A DNA stretch of 40,412 nucleotides. Origin: DATLWN01 sp964492895. Its GTDB lineage: Bacteria > Pseudomonadota > Zetaproteobacteria > Mariprofundales > Mariprofundaceae. The position numbers and the translations under genes are program-made. The notes beneath the pieces are model-generated. The model did no database searches. It was not told the DNA's origin and saw nothing but the letters and a program-made list of their open reading frames with translations. Where the stretch lies: NCBI GenBank assembly GCA_964492895.1, contig CAZBLR010000017.1, positions 1 through 40,412 on the forward strand. The letters run 5' to 3'. Position 1 is the stretch's first letter. The number at the start of each line of letters is the position of its first letter. This document shows, piece after piece, positions 8,852 through 17,002 of the stretch.

Positions 8852-9858
8852 GGCGCCTGGGCCTGTTCGCATTGATCGGCGTGGCGCTGGTCGCGGTTTC
8901 GTACCTGGGCTGGGTCTACGGCCGCAGCACGGCGCCGGCGGCGCCGGTGACGGTGGTGATCGAGCGCGGCGCCAGCAGTGCGCGCATCGCCGCCCAGCTG
9001 AAGCGGGCCGGCGTCATCGATCATGCCTGGGCCTTCGATGCCCTGGTGCGCCTGACGGGCCAGTCGGGGCGCCTGCGCAGCGGCTATTACCATTTCGAGG
9101 GGTCCGCCAGCATCCCGCACGTCATGGAACGCATGCTGCGCGGCGACGTCATGCGCTTTTCGGTGACCATCCCGGAGGGACTGCGCACCGACGAGGTGCT
9201 GGCCATGCTGGCGTCCGAGACCGGCACCCCTGAACAGGCGTGGCAGCAGGCGCTCGACAAGCTGCTGCCCAAGGGCAAGCAGGAGGGGCGGCTGCTGCCG
9301 GAGACCTACGATTACGAGAAACCGGTGGATCCCGGGGCGATGCTGGCGCGCATGATCAAGGCCCAGGACAAGGTGCTGGCCGCCGCCGTGGCCAGCGAGC
9401 CGGGCACCGATACCGCCAACCAGATCCGCATCATCGCCTCGATCATCGAGAAGGAGACGCACCTGGACAAGGAACGGCCGCTGATCGCCGCCGTGATCTA
9501 CAACCGGTTGCAGAAGCACATGCCGCTGCAGATGGACCCGACGGTGATCTACGGCATCTGGGCCACCGAGGGCAGCTTCTCCGGCAACCTGCACAAGGCC
9601 GACATGCAGCGCGACACGCCGTGGAACACCTATACCCGCCGCGGCCTGCCGCCGACACCGGTCTGCAACCCGGGCAAGGCCAGCATCGAGGCCGCGGCCA
9701 ATCCGGCCGAGGTCGATTACCTGTATTTCGTGGCCGACGGCACCGGCGGCCACGCCTTCGCCTCGACGATGGCCCAGCACGAGGCCAACGTGCAGCGATG
9801 GATCCATATCTATCATGAGCAGGAGCAGGTGCGGCAAAAGGACGCCAAGGGTGAGTGA
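8848..9858 (+). CDS. mltG: Endolytic murein transglycosylase MltG (YceG-like)
   Basis: Inner-membrane enzyme that cuts nascent peptidoglycan strands and helps set their length. It has 336 residues, near the family norm of 340. One N-terminal membrane segment (about residues 4-24) is followed by the LysM-like region (VTVVIERGASSARIAAQL) and the YceG domain. The catalytic glutamate is Glu201 in IASIIEKET, matching Glu218 of the E. coli enzyme. QMDPTVIYG and GLPPTPVCNPG are further family signatures. The start ATG shares four bases with the pabC stop, so translation is probably coupled. Confidence 0.93.
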   Translation: MRRLGLFALIGVALVAVSYLGWVYGRSTAPAAPVTVVIERGASSARIAAQLKRAGVIDHAWAFDALVRLTGQSGRLRSGYYHFEGSASIPHVMERMLRGDVMRFSVTIPEGLRTDEVLAMLASETGTPEQAWQQALDKLLPKGKQEGRLLPETYDYEKPVDPGAMLARMIKAQDKVLAAAVASEPGTDTANQIRIIASIIEKETHLDKERPLIAAVIYNRLQKHMPLQMDPTVIYGIWATEGSFSGNLHKADMQRDTPWNTYTRRGLPPTPVCNPGKASIEAAANPAEVDYLYFVADGTGGHAFASTMAQHEANVQRWIHIYHEQEQVRQKDAKGE

Positions 9859-10090
9859 GCGCGATACGGTCATCGTCACGGTGCGGGTGCCGCCGGCCCG
9901 GGCCGTGCTGTTCCAGGGCATCCTGAACGGCGAGGATGGGCTGGCGGTGATGCGCAGCCTCGATGCCGGTGACCGCAGCCTGCACGAGCTGTGGACGGTG
10001 CCCGCACAATTGCCGGAGCTGTACGCCTGGCTGGCCTCGCTGCCGCCGGGGCTGGACGTGCATGTCGTCGGCGAACGGCCGTACCGTTAG
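9851..10090 (+). CDS. Small DUF4911-like protein
   Basis: A 79-residue protein starting with GTG at 9851, with AAAGGA (9838-9843) as ribosome binding site; it overlaps the end of mltG by eight bases. The core FQGILNGEDGLAVMRSLD near residues 21-38 resembles the small DUF4911 family, whose function is unknown; that match is from memory and not proven. There are no membrane segments and no cysteines. It sits between mltG and tmk, where E. coli has nothing, and is translationally embedded in the operon, so it is likely a real gene rather than chance. Confidence 0.7.
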   Translation: MSERDTVIVTVRVPPARAVLFQGILNGEDGLAVMRSLDAGDRSLHELWTVPAQLPELYAWLASLPPGLDVHVVGERPYR

Positions 10091-10095
10091 GGAGG
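10091..10095 (+). promoter_or_regulatory. Ribosome binding site that fixes the GTG start of tmk
   Basis: GGAGG, within GGGAGGAAGGC, lies directly after the preceding stop codon and five bases before the GTG at 10101. No ATG nearby is in the tmk frame with the P-loop, so this site decides the start. Confidence 0.85.
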
Positions 10096-10100
10096 AAGGC

Positions 10101-10736
10101 GTGGAACGGTTTATCTCCTTCGAGGGCGTGGACGGCTGCGGCAAGAGCACCCAGCTGGGCCTGCTCGCCGACTGGCTCAAGCAGCATGGACAGGGGGTGT
10201 GCACCACCTTCGAGCCAGGCGACACGGACCTGGGCCGGCACATCCGCGAGCTGTTGATGCATGGTGCCGCGCCGGCGCCCCAGGCCGAGCTGTTCCTGTT
10301 CCTGGCCGACCGGGCCGAGCACGTGGCCGAGGTGATCCGGCCGGCGCTGGGGCGCGGCGATTGGGTGCTGTGCGACCGCTATACCGATTCCACACGCGCC
10401 TACCAGCTGGCCGGGCGCGCCCTGGGCGGCGATCTCGGGCCGCTGCTGGCGGCGGCCGAGGCGGGCGTGGTCCCCACGTGCACCGTGTGGCTGGACCTGC
10501 CGGTCGAGCAGGCCCTGGCGCGCATGGCCAGCCGGGCCGCCGCCGGAGGGCGGGCCACGCGCATGGACGAGGAGTCGCTGGCCTTCCACCGGCGCGTGCA
10601 GGCGGGGTTCGAGGCCATCTGCCGGCAGGAACCCGGACGGGTGCTGCGCGTGGCGGCCGACGCCGACATCGGGACCGTGCAGCAGCGCATCCGCCAGGCA
10701 CTGGCCGACCGGCTGGGGACGGCATGGCCGCGCTGA
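10101..10736 (+). CDS. tmk: Thymidylate kinase
   Basis: Phosphorylates dTMP to dTDP with ATP, an essential step for DNA synthesis. It has 211 residues, as expected. The P-loop is GVDGCGKS at 9-16 (Lys15); the DRY motif is at 92-94 in DRYTDSTRAYQ, and the base/sugar contact region follows. The LID segment RAAAGGRATRMDEES near 148-162 carries the arginines expected of the enterobacterial-type enzyme, with a bare P-loop (Gly/Cys rather than Arg). The GTG start is supported by a strong ribosome binding site. The end overlaps the holB start. Confidence 0.95.
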   Translation: MERFISFEGVDGCGKSTQLGLLADWLKQHGQGVCTTFEPGDTDLGRHIRELLMHGAAPAPQAELFLFLADRAEHVAEVIRPALGRGDWVLCDRYTDSTRAYQLAGRALGGDLGPLLAAAEAGVVPTCTVWLDLPVEQALARMASRAAAGGRATRMDEESLAFHRRVQAGFEAICRQEPGRVLRVAADADIGTVQQRIRQALADRLGTAWPR

Positions 10737-11680
10737 TGCCGGAGCTGGTCGGACACGATGCGGCGATGGCCCGCTTCATGCGCACCATGCACGAGGGGCG
10801 GCTGCACCATGCCTGGCTGCTGTACGGCATGCGCGGCGTGGGCAAGTCCATGCTGGCGGCCCGCATGGCGGCCACCTACCTGTGCGATGCACCGACGGCG
10901 CACGGCCCCTGCGGCGCATGCCACGGTTGCCGCATCGGTGCCGCCGGTGCCCACCCGGACATGCGCCTGGTGGCGCTGGAGGAGGGCAAGCGCGATATCA
11001 GCATCGAGCAGGTGCGGGAGCTGCTGGCCTTTCTATCGCTGTCGGGCAGCGAGAGCATACGCCGCGTCGTGGTGCTGCAGGACGCCGAGCAGCTGAACGT
11101 GCAGGCGGCCAACGCCCTGCTGAAGGGTCTGGAGGAGCCGGCCCCCGGCAGCCTGCTGTTGATCGTCTGCAACGACCTGATGCGCCTGCCGGCGACGATC
11201 CGTTCCCGCTGCATGCTCGAGCACTGTGCGCCGCTGAATGATACGGACATGCGCCGCGTGCTGGCCGGCATGGACATCGACGCCGCGTTCTCGGAGCTGG
11301 TGCTGCATCTGGCCCATGGCTGCCCGGGGCGGGTGCAGTGCCTGACCGACGCGCGCATCGGCGAGGCGCTGCTGGCCTGGCAGCGGCTGACCGCGGACAT
11401 CGCGGCGACCGATCTCGGCGCCGTCCAGGACTGGATGGGCAGGCACCTCGATGCCGTGCCGCATGCGCTGGTAGCCGACATCGTACTGGACCACCTGCAG
11501 GATCAATTGCAGGCATCGCTGCTGGCCGGCGGCCGGGACGGCTATCCGGACGACGTGTTCGATGCGGCCGAGGGGCTGGCCCGCTGGCCGCAGGCGGTGC
11601 AGCGCCATTCGCTGAGGCCGGCCACGTCCCTGTTCGCGCACATGATGCAGCTGCGCCGGGTGCTGAAGGCCGCTGCCTGA
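10724..11680 (+). CDS. holB: DNA polymerase III subunit delta prime
   Basis: Clamp-loader subunit that works with DnaX and HolA to open and load the sliding clamp. It has 318 residues (E. coli 334). The modified P-loop is GMRGVGKS at 35-42. The zinc site is complete with Cys54, Cys63, Cys66 and Cys69, matching the spacing in E. coli. The sensor/SRC region appears as TIRSRC. I chose ATG 10724, which overlaps tmk by 13 bases and has GGGGA five bases upstream; ATG 10736 would be the other choice. The partner gene order supports the call. Confidence 0.93.
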   Translation: MAALMPELVGHDAAMARFMRTMHEGRLHHAWLLYGMRGVGKSMLAARMAATYLCDAPTAHGPCGACHGCRIGAAGAHPDMRLVALEEGKRDISIEQVRELLAFLSLSGSESIRRVVVLQDAEQLNVQAANALLKGLEEPAPGSLLLIVCNDLMRLPATIRSRCMLEHCAPLNDTDMRRVLAGMDIDAAFSELVLHLAHGCPGRVQCLTDARIGEALLAWQRLTADIAATDLGAVQDWMGRHLDAVPHALVADIVLDHLQDQLQASLLAGGRDGYPDDVFDAAEGLARWPQAVQRHSLRPATSLFAHMMQLRRVLKAAA

Positions 11681-11722
11681 GCCCGGGGCGTGGCCTTTGC
11701 CCGCCGGGCGGCTAGACTGCGG

Positions 11723-11764
11723 CCAGCGATGCGAGGCCAGCGATGCGAGGCCAGCGATGCGAGG
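11723..11764. repeat. Three perfect tandem copies of a 14-bp unit
   Basis: CCAGCGATGCGAGG is repeated at 11723-11736, 11737-11750 and 11751-11764 without a mismatch, ending 15 bases before the metG start. Each copy contains GCGAGG, and the last one runs into GAGGAGACGG, which serves as the likely ribosome binding area. Slippage could change copy number and so the spacing of the metG leader. Confidence 0.9.
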
Positions 11765-11779
11765 AGACGGCCCCGAACC

Positions 11780-13312
11780 ATGACCTACTACGTCACGACC
11801 CCGATCTACTATGTCAACGACGAGCCGCACCTGGGCCATATCTACACGACCATCGCCGCCGACGTGCTGGCGCGCCATGCCAGGCTCAAGGGCGAGGACG
11901 TGTTCTTCCTGACCGGCGTCGACGAGCACGGCCAGAAGGTGCAGCAGGCGGCGGAGGCCCGCGGCGTCAGCCCGATCGAGCTCGCGGACAGCGTCGTGGC
12001 GCGCTACCGCGACCTGTGGCCGCAGCTGTCGATCAGCAACGACGATTTCATCCGCACCAGCTCCGAGCGGCACAAGCAGGGCGTACAGGCGATGTGGCGG
12101 CTGCTGGCCGATTCGGGCCACCTGTACAAGGGCGTGTACGAGGACTGGTACTGCGTGCCCTGCGAGACCTACTGGACCGAGACCCAGCTCAAGGATGCCG
12201 GAAGGCTGGAGGACAAGACCTGCCCGGACTGCGGCCGGCCGGTGCAGAAGGTGCAGGAGGAGTCCTATTTCTTCCGCCTCAGCGCCTTCCAGGACCGGCT
12301 GCTGGCGCATATCCGCGCCCATCCCGAGTTCATCGCCCCGGAGTCCCGGCGCAACGAGGTGCTGCGCTTCGTCGAGTCGGGCCTGAACGACCTGTCCGTC
12401 TCCCGCACCACCTTCTCCTGGGGCGTGCCGGTGCCGGGTGACGAGCGGCACGTGGTCTACGTGTGGATCGATGCGCTGACCAACTACCTGAGCGCGCTGG
12501 GCTTTCCCGAGGCGTTGGTGCCGAAGTACTGGCCGGCCGACGTGCACCTGATCGGCAAGGACATCCTGCGTTTCCATGCCGTGTACTGGCCGTGCATGCT
12601 GATGGCGGCGGGGCTGCCGCTGCCCAGGCGCGTGTTCGCGCACGGCTGGTGGACGGTCGAGGGCGAGAAGATGAGCAAATCCAGGGGCAATGCCCTGCGC
12701 CCCGCCGAGTTGCTCGCCGACTACGCGCCGGACGTGCTGCGCTATTTCCTGCTGCGCGAGGTGCCGTTCGGCCAGGACGGCGATTTCTCGCATGCGGCCT
12801 TGCGCCAGCGCTACAACACGGAGCTGGCCAACGACATCGGCAACCTCTTGAACCGCTCGCTGGCCATGCTGCACAAGTATCGCGACGGCCGCCTGGGTAC
12901 GGTGGCGAGCGAAGAGGAGGCGGACCGGGCGCTGATCGCCGACGTCGAGTCCATGCAGCGCGACGTCGATGCGGCGATCTCGGCTCAGGCGTTCCACACC
13001 GCGCTCGAGCGCATCGGCGCCGTGGTACGCCACGGCAACCGCTATGTCGAGGACAACGCCCCGTGGCAGCTGGCCAAGGCCGGGGATGCGGCGCGCCTGG
13101 ATACGGTGCTGTACAACCTCGTCGAGACGCTGCGCCTGGTCGCGCTGCAGCTGTTGCCGTTCATGCCGACGAAGGCGTCGGCGATGCTGGCCCAGATCAT
13201 GGGCGATGCCGGGACGGGGCAGCCCGGCCTGAACGATCACGGCGGCTGGGGGCTGCTCAAGGCCGGGCATGTCTGCGCCAGGCCCAGCCCGGTGTTCCCG
13301 CGCCTCGAATAG
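11780..13312 (+). CDS. metG: Methionyl-tRNA synthetase, short form
   Basis: Class I aminoacyl-tRNA synthetase that charges tRNA-Met. Motifs: HLGH at 17-20 (the HIGH signature), zinc cysteines Cys125/Cys128 and Cys148/Cys151, KMSKS at 297-301, and the anticodon-binding helical domain with NRSLAMLHKY and DNAPWQLAK. At 510 residues it ends right after the anticodon-binding domain and lacks the C-terminal tRNA-binding/dimerisation domain found in E. coli MetG (677). Such short forms exist in other bacteria, so it need not be truncated. No second fragment with a tRNA-binding domain lies in the window. The start is preceded by the three 14-bp repeats. Confidence 0.93.
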   Translation: MTYYVTTPIYYVNDEPHLGHIYTTIAADVLARHARLKGEDVFFLTGVDEHGQKVQQAAEARGVSPIELADSVVARYRDLWPQLSISNDDFIRTSSERHKQGVQAMWRLLADSGHLYKGVYEDWYCVPCETYWTETQLKDAGRLEDKTCPDCGRPVQKVQEESYFFRLSAFQDRLLAHIRAHPEFIAPESRRNEVLRFVESGLNDLSVSRTTFSWGVPVPGDERHVVYVWIDALTNYLSALGFPEALVPKYWPADVHLIGKDILRFHAVYWPCMLMAAGLPLPRRVFAHGWWTVEGEKMSKSRGNALRPAELLADYAPDVLRYFLLREVPFGQDGDFSHAALRQRYNTELANDIGNLLNRSLAMLHKYRDGRLGTVASEEEADRALIADVESMQRDVDAAISAQAFHTALERIGAVVRHGNRYVEDNAPWQLAKAGDAARLDTVLYNLVETLRLVALQLLPFMPTKASAMLAQIMGDAGTGQPGLNDHGGWGLLKAGHVCARPSPVFPRLE

Positions 13313-13353
13313 CCCCCTTGTCTGTGAGCTGCGGCACATGGCATACTGAAGCC

Positions 13354-13887
13354 ATGCCCCGTCAACTGATCCAACGGGTGATGCCCGATCCCGAGACGAT
13401 CCGCAGGCACAAGAGCCTGCAATGCCTCGGCAAGCTGCTCGAGAAGAGCTGCCTGTGGCGCCTGAACCGTCATTCGGTGGCGCTGGCCTGCCTGACCGGC
13501 CTGTTCGTGGCCTTCATCCCCGTGCCGTTCCAGATGCTGCTGGCCGCCGCCATGGCCATCGGCATCCACGCCAACCTGCCGATCTCGGTCGCCCTGGTCT
13601 GGGTGACCAATCCGCTGACGATGCCGCCGATATTCTTCGCTGCCTACAAGGTGGGCGCCTGGATTCTCGGCATGCCGACCAAGGTGTCGGATTTCCACGT
13701 GTCGGCCGAATGGTTCCTGCACAGCCTGGCCACCATCTGGAAGCCGTTCCTGCTCGGTTGCCTGGTCTCCGGCCTCGCCGTCGGCGTCGCCGGCTATATC
13801 GGCTCGCACCTGTTGTGGCGCGGCTACGTGGTCTACCGCTACCGCCGCCGCCGGCACGAGCGCCTGGCCGGCATCACCTCTTCCTGA
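13354..13887 (+). CDS. DUF2062 inner-membrane protein
   Basis: A 177-residue protein of the DUF2062 family, known from many proteobacteria but without a firm function. Features are a basic N-terminal stretch, three hydrophobic segments (about 48-75, 77-100 and 128-150), the family-typical VALACLTGLFVAFIPVPFQM and WVTNPLTMPPIF, and a very basic tail (YRYRRRRHER) expected to face the cytoplasm. It follows metG by 41 bases on the same strand. Some relatives are fused to or lie near glycosyltransferase genes, which is not the case here. Confidence 0.8.
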   Translation: MPRQLIQRVMPDPETIRRHKSLQCLGKLLEKSCLWRLNRHSVALACLTGLFVAFIPVPFQMLLAAAMAIGIHANLPISVALVWVTNPLTMPPIFFAAYKVGAWILGMPTKVSDFHVSAEWFLHSLATIWKPFLLGCLVSGLAVGVAGYIGSHLLWRGYVVYRYRRRRHERLAGITSS

Positions 13888-13918
13888 ACCGTGACTGAGG
13901 CGCCGCACGCGAGCGGCC

Positions 13919-14812
13919 GTGATCACTGACCCCACGCTGCAGGCCATCGCGGTGGCCGTTTCCGGGACCGGAGCACAGCAGCCGGCATGGGAGCGCGCCG
14001 TGCCGGTCGGCGGCGGCAGCATCAATGCCTGCTATCGGCTCGAGGGCGGGGGCGGGCCCTATTTCGTCAAGCTGAACCGGGCGGCGGGGCTGCCCATGTT
14101 CGAGGCCGAGCGGGACGGCCTGACGGAGCTGGCCGGCGCCGGCAGCGTGCGCGTGCCCGTGCCCGTGTGCGCCGGCCAGGCCGGCGACGCGGCCTTCCTG
14201 GTCATGGAGTACATCCCTTTCGGTCGGCCGGCAGCGGACAGCGCCGCCCGCCTCGGCACGGGCCTGGCCGCGCTGCACCGGGTCACCGGCGAGGCCTTCG
14301 GCTGGTGGCGCGACAACACCATCGGCTCCACGCCCCAGCCGAATGCGCGGGATGCGGACTGGGTTTCCTTCTGGCGCCGGCAGCGCCTGGGCCACCAGCT
14401 GCGCCTGGCGGCGGCGAACGGTTTCGGCGGGTCGCTGCAGCGCCTGGGCGAGCGCCTGCTGGCGGACCTGCCGGCCCTGTTCACGGACTACCGGCCGTGT
14501 GCATCGCTGCTGCATGGCGACCTGTGGGGCGGAAATTACGCGGTGGACGGAAGCGGAGCACCGGTGGTTTTCGATCCGGCCGTGTACTATGGCGACCGCG
14601 AGACGGACCTGGCCATGACCGAGTTGTTCGGCGGCTTTCCGGAGGAATTCCAAGCGGCTTACCGGGAGGCCTGGCCGCTGGATGTCGGCTACCGGCAGCG
14701 CAAAACACTGTACAAGCTGTACCATGTCCTGAACCATGCGAACCTGTTCGGCGGCGGCTATGCCCGCCAGGCCGAGGGCATGATGGAACAGCTGTTGAGC
14801 GAACTGGGTTAG
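13919..14812 (+). CDS. Fructosamine kinase family protein
   Basis: Phosphorylates ketoamine (Amadori) adducts on protein lysines so that they fall off, a protein deglycation role assigned to this family (E. coli YniA relative). It has 297 residues from a GTG start at 13919, with no strong ribosome binding site, so the start could shift slightly. The kinase-like core shows GGGSINACYRL near 28-38, FVKLN near 49, the catalytic HGDLWGGN at 199-206 and FDPAVYYGDRETDLAM near 218-233. The 297-residue length is normal for the family. It is followed 10 bases later by a lipoprotein gene. Confidence 0.88.
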   Translation: MITDPTLQAIAVAVSGTGAQQPAWERAVPVGGGSINACYRLEGGGGPYFVKLNRAAGLPMFEAERDGLTELAGAGSVRVPVPVCAGQAGDAAFLVMEYIPFGRPAADSAARLGTGLAALHRVTGEAFGWWRDNTIGSTPQPNARDADWVSFWRRQRLGHQLRLAAANGFGGSLQRLGERLLADLPALFTDYRPCASLLHGDLWGGNYAVDGSGAPVVFDPAVYYGDRETDLAMTELFGGFPEEFQAAYREAWPLDVGYRQRKTLYKLYHVLNHANLFGGGYARQAEGMMEQLLSELG

Positions 14813-14822
14813 GAGGAAAGGC

Positions 14823-15281
14823 ATGACATCGAATCACGGAACAGGCAGGAAGCGATTCGCCTGGTTGGCGATGCTGCTGGCCACCATGGTGCTCGTCGGC
14901 GGCTGCGACGAGGTGCGCACGCCCAAGGTGCAGGATGCCGAGCCACTGGCCCAGAAACTGTTCGAGGCCGAGAAGCAGCAGGACTGGGACAAGGTGATCA
15001 ACTGCTACGGCAAGGCCTTCTTCCGCACCGGCAGCAAGGAGGCCTGGCTGTCGTACCTGAAGCATGTGAACCAGGTGCTGGGGCCGCTGAAGTCCTACAC
15101 CCTGGAAAGCGAGACGGCCGACACGCGCTTCTCCGGCGATTTCTACATCCTGCAATACCACACGATCTATGCGCGCGGCGATGCGCACGAGATCATCACC
15201 ATCCGCGAGCCGAGCGACAAGGACGTCATGCATATCATCGGCCACCACATCGCGTCCGATAAGCTGCTCGCCGGCGGCTAG
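14823..15281 (+). CDS. Small lipoprotein of unknown function
   Basis: A 152-residue secreted lipoprotein. The signal peptide (residues 1-27) ends in the lipobox LVGGC with Cys28 as the lipidated residue, followed by Asp29, which in enterics can retain a lipoprotein in the inner membrane. The rest is hydrophilic and shows no domain I recognise. AGGAGG lies seven bases before the start. The stop overlaps the cmoB stop of the opposite strand: both use the CTAG at 15278-15281. Confidence 0.8.
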   Translation: MTSNHGTGRKRFAWLAMLLATMVLVGGCDEVRTPKVQDAEPLAQKLFEAEKQQDWDKVINCYGKAFFRTGSKEAWLSYLKHVNQVLGPLKSYTLESETADTRFSGDFYILQYHTIYARGDAHEIITIREPSDKDVMHIIGHHIASDKLLAGG

Positions 15282-16228
15282 GCGGGGTTCTCCGCCAGCA
15301 GCACGGCGCGCACGGGGGCCGGATGGCCCTCGACGGTGCGCCCGGCGTCTTCCGGATCGAGGAAGTCGGGCAGGGATTCGAAGCGCATCCAGTCGGTGCG
15401 GCGCTGCTCGGCCGCGGTGGTCGGCACGACGTCGACGACGCGGATGCCGACCAGGCCCGCACGCGCCAGCCAGCCCTCGAGCATGGGCACGGACGGGATG
15501 AACCACACGTTGCGCATCTTGGCGTAGCGGCCCTGCGGCACCAGGCAGGTGCGGGCATCGCCGTCGACGACGAGGGTCTCCAGCACCAACTCGCCGCCGG
15601 GCCGCAACAGTCCCTTCAATTGCAGCAGATGATCGATCGGCGAACGCCGGTGGTAGAGCACGCCCATCGAGAACACCGTGTCGAAGGCGGGCATGCCTTC
15701 CGGCAGATCGTCGATGCCGACGGGCCAGTAGCGCACGCCTTCGTCCTGCACGAAGTGCTGGACGGCGGCGAACTGCATCGCGTACAGCGGCATCGGATCG
15801 ATGCCGGTGACCCCGGCGGCGCCGGCGCCGCGCATGCGCCACAGGTGGTAGCCGGAGCCGCAGCCGACATCGAGCACGCGCCGTCCCGCCAGCGGTGCGA
15901 TGGCGTCCTTCAGCCGGTTCCATTTCAGATCCGAGCGCCATTCGCTGTCGATATGGATGCCGAACACGTCGAACGGCCCCTTGCGCCACGGATGCAGCCC
16001 GCGTAGCGCCGCTTCGATGCCCTGCCGCGGTCCGTCCGCGATCTCGTCGGCGCGGCCGACGGTGACGGCGTCCGCGTCCAGCCCGATATGTGCCGGCACC
16101 AGCCCGGGAAGGGCGGCGAGGCAAGCCTGCCAGCGCCCGTAATCGCCGTGCCGGCGGATTTCGGCCCAGGCCCGGTCGATGCGGCTCGCCAACGCGTCCG
16201 GGATGCCGTCCGCCCCGTTCCCATCCAT
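15278..16228 (-). CDS. cmoB: tRNA U34 carboxymethyltransferase CmoB
   Basis: Uses carboxy-S-adenosylmethionine made by CmoA to turn 5-hydroxyuridine at the wobble position into 5-oxyacetyluridine (cmo5U). It has 316 residues (E. coli 323). WRKGPFDVFG at 81-90 is the family ligand segment and LDVGCGSG at 119-126 the SAM motif; GVLYHRRSP and GGELVLETLV follow. The start at 16228 overlaps the cmoA stop by one base (TAATG), so the two are translationally coupled. A longer frame reaching 16273 would run into cmoA. Confidence 0.95.
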   Translation of the reverse strand: MDGNGADGIPDALASRIDRAWAEIRRHGDYGRWQACLAALPGLVPAHIGLDADAVTVGRADEIADGPRQGIEAALRGLHPWRKGPFDVFGIHIDSEWRSDLKWNRLKDAIAPLAGRRVLDVGCGSGYHLWRMRGAGAAGVTGIDPMPLYAMQFAAVQHFVQDEGVRYWPVGIDDLPEGMPAFDTVFSMGVLYHRRSPIDHLLQLKGLLRPGGELVLETLVVDGDARTCLVPQGRYAKMRNVWFIPSVPMLEGWLARAGLVGIRVVDVVPTTAAEQRRTDWMRFESLPDFLDPEDAGRTVEGHPAPVRAVLLAENPA

Positions 16229-16947
16229 TATTTGTACGCGATCAGCGATGCGAAGTTGAAGCACTGGAACCACACGTAGGCCTCTGAGAACCCGGCCGTG
16301 CGCAGGCGCTCCAGGTGCGTGGCGAGCGTTTCCGGGATCAGCACGTTCTCCAGGGCCGTGCGTTTCTGGCTGACCTCGAGCTGCGAGTAGCCCTGGGCGC
16401 GCTTGAAGCCATGGTGCAGCTCCGTCAGCACGGCCTGTTCCCGCGCGTCGTCGAAGCGGATCTTTTCGGACAGCAGCAGCACGCCGCCTGGGCGCAGGCC
16501 GGCATGGATGCGGGCGAGCAGCGCCGGGCGGCGCTCGGCGGGGATGAACTGCAGCGTGAAGTTCAGCACCGCCAGCGAGGCGTCATCGATATCGACGTCG
16601 GCGATGTCGGCGCAGGCGAGCGCGACGGGGGTGGCGGCATCGTCCTCGGCCAGGTGGGCGCGGCAGCGCGCCAGCATCGCCGGGGAGTTGTCGATGCCGA
16701 TGATGCGGCAGCCCCGCCCTTCGACGGCATGGCGCATGGTCAGCGTCGCCGCCCCCAGCGAGCAGCCGAGGTCGTAGAGGCGGCTGCCGGGCTGGGCATG
16801 CTCGCGGGCGATCAGGCCGATCATCGCCAGCGTCAGCGCGTAGCCCGGCACCGAGCGGCGGATCATGTCGTCGAACACGGCCGCCACGGCCGCGTTGAAG
16901 GCGAAATCGGCGGCGGGCTGCGGCACGGAGAACAGCGTGTCCTTCAT
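16228..16947 (-). CDS. cmoA: Carboxy-S-adenosyl-L-methionine synthase CmoA
   Basis: Makes carboxy-SAM from SAM and prephenate for CmoB. It has 239 residues from ATG 16947, which lines up with the E. coli N-terminus (DTLFS); the frame is open to 16977 but that extension is not conserved in E. coli. Motifs: RSVPGYALTLAMIG near 32-45, YDLGCSLGAATL near 57-68, IDNSPAML near 84-91, LNFTLQFIP near 127-135, and WFQCFNF near the end. It lies 55 bases after the transglutaminase-like gene on the same strand. Confidence 0.95.
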   Translation of the reverse strand: MKDTLFSVPQPAADFAFNAAVAAVFDDMIRRSVPGYALTLAMIGLIAREHAQPGSRLYDLGCSLGAATLTMRHAVEGRGCRIIGIDNSPAMLARCRAHLAEDDAATPVALACADIADVDIDDASLAVLNFTLQFIPAERRPALLARIHAGLRPGGVLLLSEKIRFDDAREQAVLTELHHGFKRAQGYSQLEVSQKRTALENVLIPETLATHLERLRTAGFSEAYVWFQCFNFASLIAYK

Positions 16948-17002
16948 CGCCGGCCATCCTGCAGCATGCCCCGGCACGGCGCCACCGGCAGGGGAATCGC
17001 GC

